From Taibaiella chishuiensis (GTDB lineage Bacteria > Bacteroidota > Bacteroidia > Chitinophagales > Chitinophagaceae), in NCBI RefSeq assembly GCF_003014535.1, contig NZ_PYGD01000005.1:1-64000 (forward strand): 64,000 nucleotides of DNA, written 5' to 3'. Shown here in pieces: positions 62,338 through 64,000 of the stretch. Below the pieces are notes generated by a model. That model did no database searches. It worked only from the letters and a program-made list of their open reading frames with translations, and was not told the DNA's origin. The position numbers and the translations under genes are program-made. Each line of letters starts with the position of its first letter. Within the stretch, counting starts at the first letter, position 1.

Positions 62338-63620
62338 CAGGATTGAGGCTGCAGTTGTAACAGCAGGCCGGTAAGCATATCTTTTATAGCTTCGGCTTCG
62401 GTATAGGGTATATACCCTTCGCTGGACACGAAGCTGAAATCCAATTGATTTTTAAACGTAGAAGCAATAAGCGTCGTCGGGTTGCCCAGCGGACCTATTA
62501 CCGAAGGACTGAAAATCGTATCTACTTTAAAGTTCCGGTATTCGTGGGGGATATTCAGCAAGCCCATATTGGAAAACATACAGTCGTTGCTCGATTTGCC
62601 GTATTTCAGGAAATCGATCATACGTGGCAGTACGGCATGCGCCTGTTCGAACATCATCAGCGAATCGTAAGCATTGAGTTTGGCGGTGCGTTTGGTCGCC
62701 AACTCCTGCATGCGTTGTGCCCTGGCTGTAAAATCGAGGCCTGGCGTTTTATCCATAGAGAGTACCAGCATCAGGCCAAAGGCAAACATCGCATCTTCCC
62801 GGATAGCCGGTGCATACCGGCGGATCTCCACGGGGCAGGTAATTTTATTAAATGCATTTTTGCCCCGCACTACGTCAAAAGCAGTGAGCACGGCCAGGCT
62901 GATGGCCGTGTTGACCGTTACACCGGCGGCTTTACATTGCCGGAGCAGGTTCGTGGTTTCGGCTTCTGATAGCTTCCAGTTCAACAGGTAATCCTGCCCG
63001 CGGTCCCGGGCTTTCTTTTTTAAAGGCAGGGCATGTAACAGCAGGTAACCTGCCTTGCCCAGCACCCGGGCCTTAATCTTCTTAGTCCGGTTACTCAGTA
63101 CGGCAAGCGGCACCACATCTTCCAGCCGGGTAAATACCTGTTCGGTACCGATATCGGCGCCCGGCTCGTCCAGCAACAGGAGCAATTCCCGTACCAGCGC
63201 CACCGCCGAGCCGCCATCGCACATACAATGATGAAAGACCATCAGCAGTTCCGAAACCGAAGCGCCCTGTATCCATACCAGCCTGATCAAAGGGCCGCTG
63301 CCCGTATCGAACGCGGTATTCCATTCCTTTACGGTTTCGGTATGCCAGGTATCTTCCCGGTCGCGCATCACGGTCCTTACCGGTATGGCAGCATGATGCG
63401 CCGCGCTTTCGAACCAGGGCATGCCTTTATCGTCGAGCTGTACCGCAGCGGCCAGTATGGGATGCTTTTGCTGCAACCGTCCAAGCGCATGCTGCAACTG
63501 GCTTTCGGTAAGCGCACCCTGTATCCGCAAGGGAAACAGGCCGTTGAACGGGGTTATACCATCGTTATACATCATGCGTTCAGCGAACAGCATTTTCCTT
63601 TTTATACGGGGTTCAGTCAT
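62337..63620 (-). CDS. Condensation/acyltransferase-like protein
   Basis: A 427-aa paralogue of the next gene, intact in length. N-terminal MLFAERMMYNDGITPFNGLF and LQHALGRLQQKHPILAAAV match the paralogue. The active motif is complete: FHHCMCDGGSA (His130, His131, Asp135). The mid-segment CKAAGVTVNTAISLAVLTAF and the late FSNMGLLNIP are also conserved between the two. CoA-dependent transfer of an acyl group is likely, comparable to PapA5 or wax-ester-type transferases. It overlaps the glycosyltransferase gene upstream by 8 bp and shares a TGATG junction with the paralogue downstream. Confidence 0.9.
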   Translation of the reverse strand: MTEPRIKRKMLFAERMMYNDGITPFNGLFPLRIQGALTESQLQHALGRLQQKHPILAAAVQLDDKGMPWFESAAHHAAIPVRTVMRDREDTWHTETVKEWNTAFDTGSGPLIRLVWIQGASVSELLMVFHHCMCDGGSAVALVRELLLLLDEPGADIGTEQVFTRLEDVVPLAVLSNRTKKIKARVLGKAGYLLLHALPLKKKARDRGQDYLLNWKLSEAETTNLLRQCKAAGVTVNTAISLAVLTAFDVVRGKNAFNKITCPVEIRRYAPAIREDAMFAFGLMLVLSMDKTPGLDFTARAQRMQELATKRTAKLNAYDSLMMFEQAHAVLPRMIDFLKYGKSSNDCMFSNMGLLNIPHEYRNFKVDTIFSPSVIGPLGNPTTLIASTFKNQLDFSFVSSEGYIPYTEAEAIKDMLTGLLLQLQPQS

Positions 63621-64000
63621 GGATCATCGCTGGTTTTGACATGGTTTCGGCAGTAAAATTTTCAAGCAGGGATATGGCTTTGGCACTACCGCCTGCCGCT
63701 ATAAAGGTGTCGCGCACCTGCAATGCGGCTTGCCGGAACTGCGGCTCACGCAGTAAGCGCCATACCGCTTCGCGTACATCAGGCACCCGCATCCGCTTGT
63801 AACGGATCTTTAGCCCGCAGCCCGCCTTTTCGATCAATGCCGCCGTATGAAAATGATCGTAGGCAATAGGTGTGATGAGCATAGGCAGGCCGTTCATAAA
63901 AGTATCGTTCACCGTATTGAAGCCGCCATGGCAGATTACGGCATCCATATGGGGCATCAGTTCCGACTGCGGTACAAAGCCCTGCACGATAAAGTTGTCG
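63613..64000 (-). CDS. UGT/MGT-type glycosyltransferase, C-terminal part
   Basis: The gene is cut by the window edge; 129 codons are visible. The C-terminal GT1 donor-binding motif is clear: FVPQSELMPHMDAVICHGGF, NTVNDTFMNGLPMLITPIAYDH, then AALIEKAGCGLKI. This is the UDP/TDP-sugar glycosyltransferase (MGT) pattern with the catalytic-domain HGG and the PxxxDH end. It transfers a sugar to a small hydrophobic acceptor. It leads into two acyltransferase-like genes in one operon, consistent with making an acylated glycoside or glycolipid. The start lies outside the window. Confidence 0.88.
   Translation of the reverse strand, partial: DNFIVQGFVPQSELMPHMDAVICHGGFNTVNDTFMNGLPMLITPIAYDHFHTAALIEKAGCGLKIRYKRMRVPDVREAVWRLLREPQFRQAALQVRDTFIAAGGSAKAISLLENFTAETMSKPAMIHD

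Overview
The window reads as chromosomal DNA of a Bacteroidota bacterium, most likely a Chitinophagaceae-type organism. The evidence is three proteins with type IX secretion (T9SS) C-terminal sorting domains, Bacteroidota -7 promoter boxes (TAnnTTTG) in front of many genes, a Wzi-family capsule protein, an Nramp transporter fused to a universal-stress domain, and tail-collar (MdpB-like) genes with no phage genes around them. No rRNA, tRNA, CRISPR array or transposase gene was seen.

Layout. 1-7.2 kb: a tight seven-gene leftward operon (unknown protein, three tail-collar paralogues, a leaderless periplasmic-binding-like protein, a formyltransferase, a large T9SS cargo protein) closed by an intrinsic terminator. 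7.5-10.1 kb: a rightward four-gene operon ending in a NarL-type two-component system. 10.2-13.4 kb: a flavoprotein dehydrogenase, a small protein, and a DUF2306 membrane protein divergent from an HxlR regulator, with a 15-bp palindrome between them. 13.5-21.5 kb: an OmpR-type two-component system followed by a TolC/RND/adaptor efflux operon. Both promoters carry the same 11-bp-period direct repeat at the same distance from the -7 box. 21.5-23.7 kb: a gene-free tract with three tandem copies of a small-RNA cassette (operator-like palindrome, promoter, structured RNA of about 126 nt, terminator) embedded in other repeats. A diverged fourth copy lies at 59.7-59.85 kb. 23.7-30.6 kb: a lipoprotein, an SRPBCC protein, a DUF763 protein, a CPA2 antiporter and an Nramp transporter whose promoter is overlapped by an MntR/DtxR-like box. 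30.8-36.1 kb: two paralogous T9SS proteins and glucose-6-phosphate isomerase.

36.6-59.1 kb is a large leftward Wzx/Wzy-type exopolysaccharide locus. It holds the initiating phosphotransferase, export (Wza) and autokinase (Wzc) proteins, a GDP-mannose pyrophosphorylase with its cupin domain split off, flippase, polymerase, five glycosyltransferase-type genes (counting the initiating enzyme and a WecG/TagA member), two pyruvyl-transferase-family proteins, a nitroreductase, a GH16 glycanase and a Wzi protein. A CpsB-type phosphatase sits just upstream. A strong promoter at 58.2 kb would give this operon a leader of more than 300 nt containing a 15-bp hairpin.

59.2-60.3 kb is AT-rich and repeat-rich (small RNA copy 4, then an 81-bp REP-like tandem array). 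60.3-64 kb is a leftward operon that runs off the window: a UGT-type glycosyltransferase, two condensation/acyltransferase-like paralogues and a membrane protein. One paralogue carries a perfect in-frame 186-bp tandem duplication.

The strongest candidates for something undescribed are the small-RNA cassette family and the collar/formyltransferase/T9SS operon. All functions are assigned by reading motifs and gene order, with no database search.
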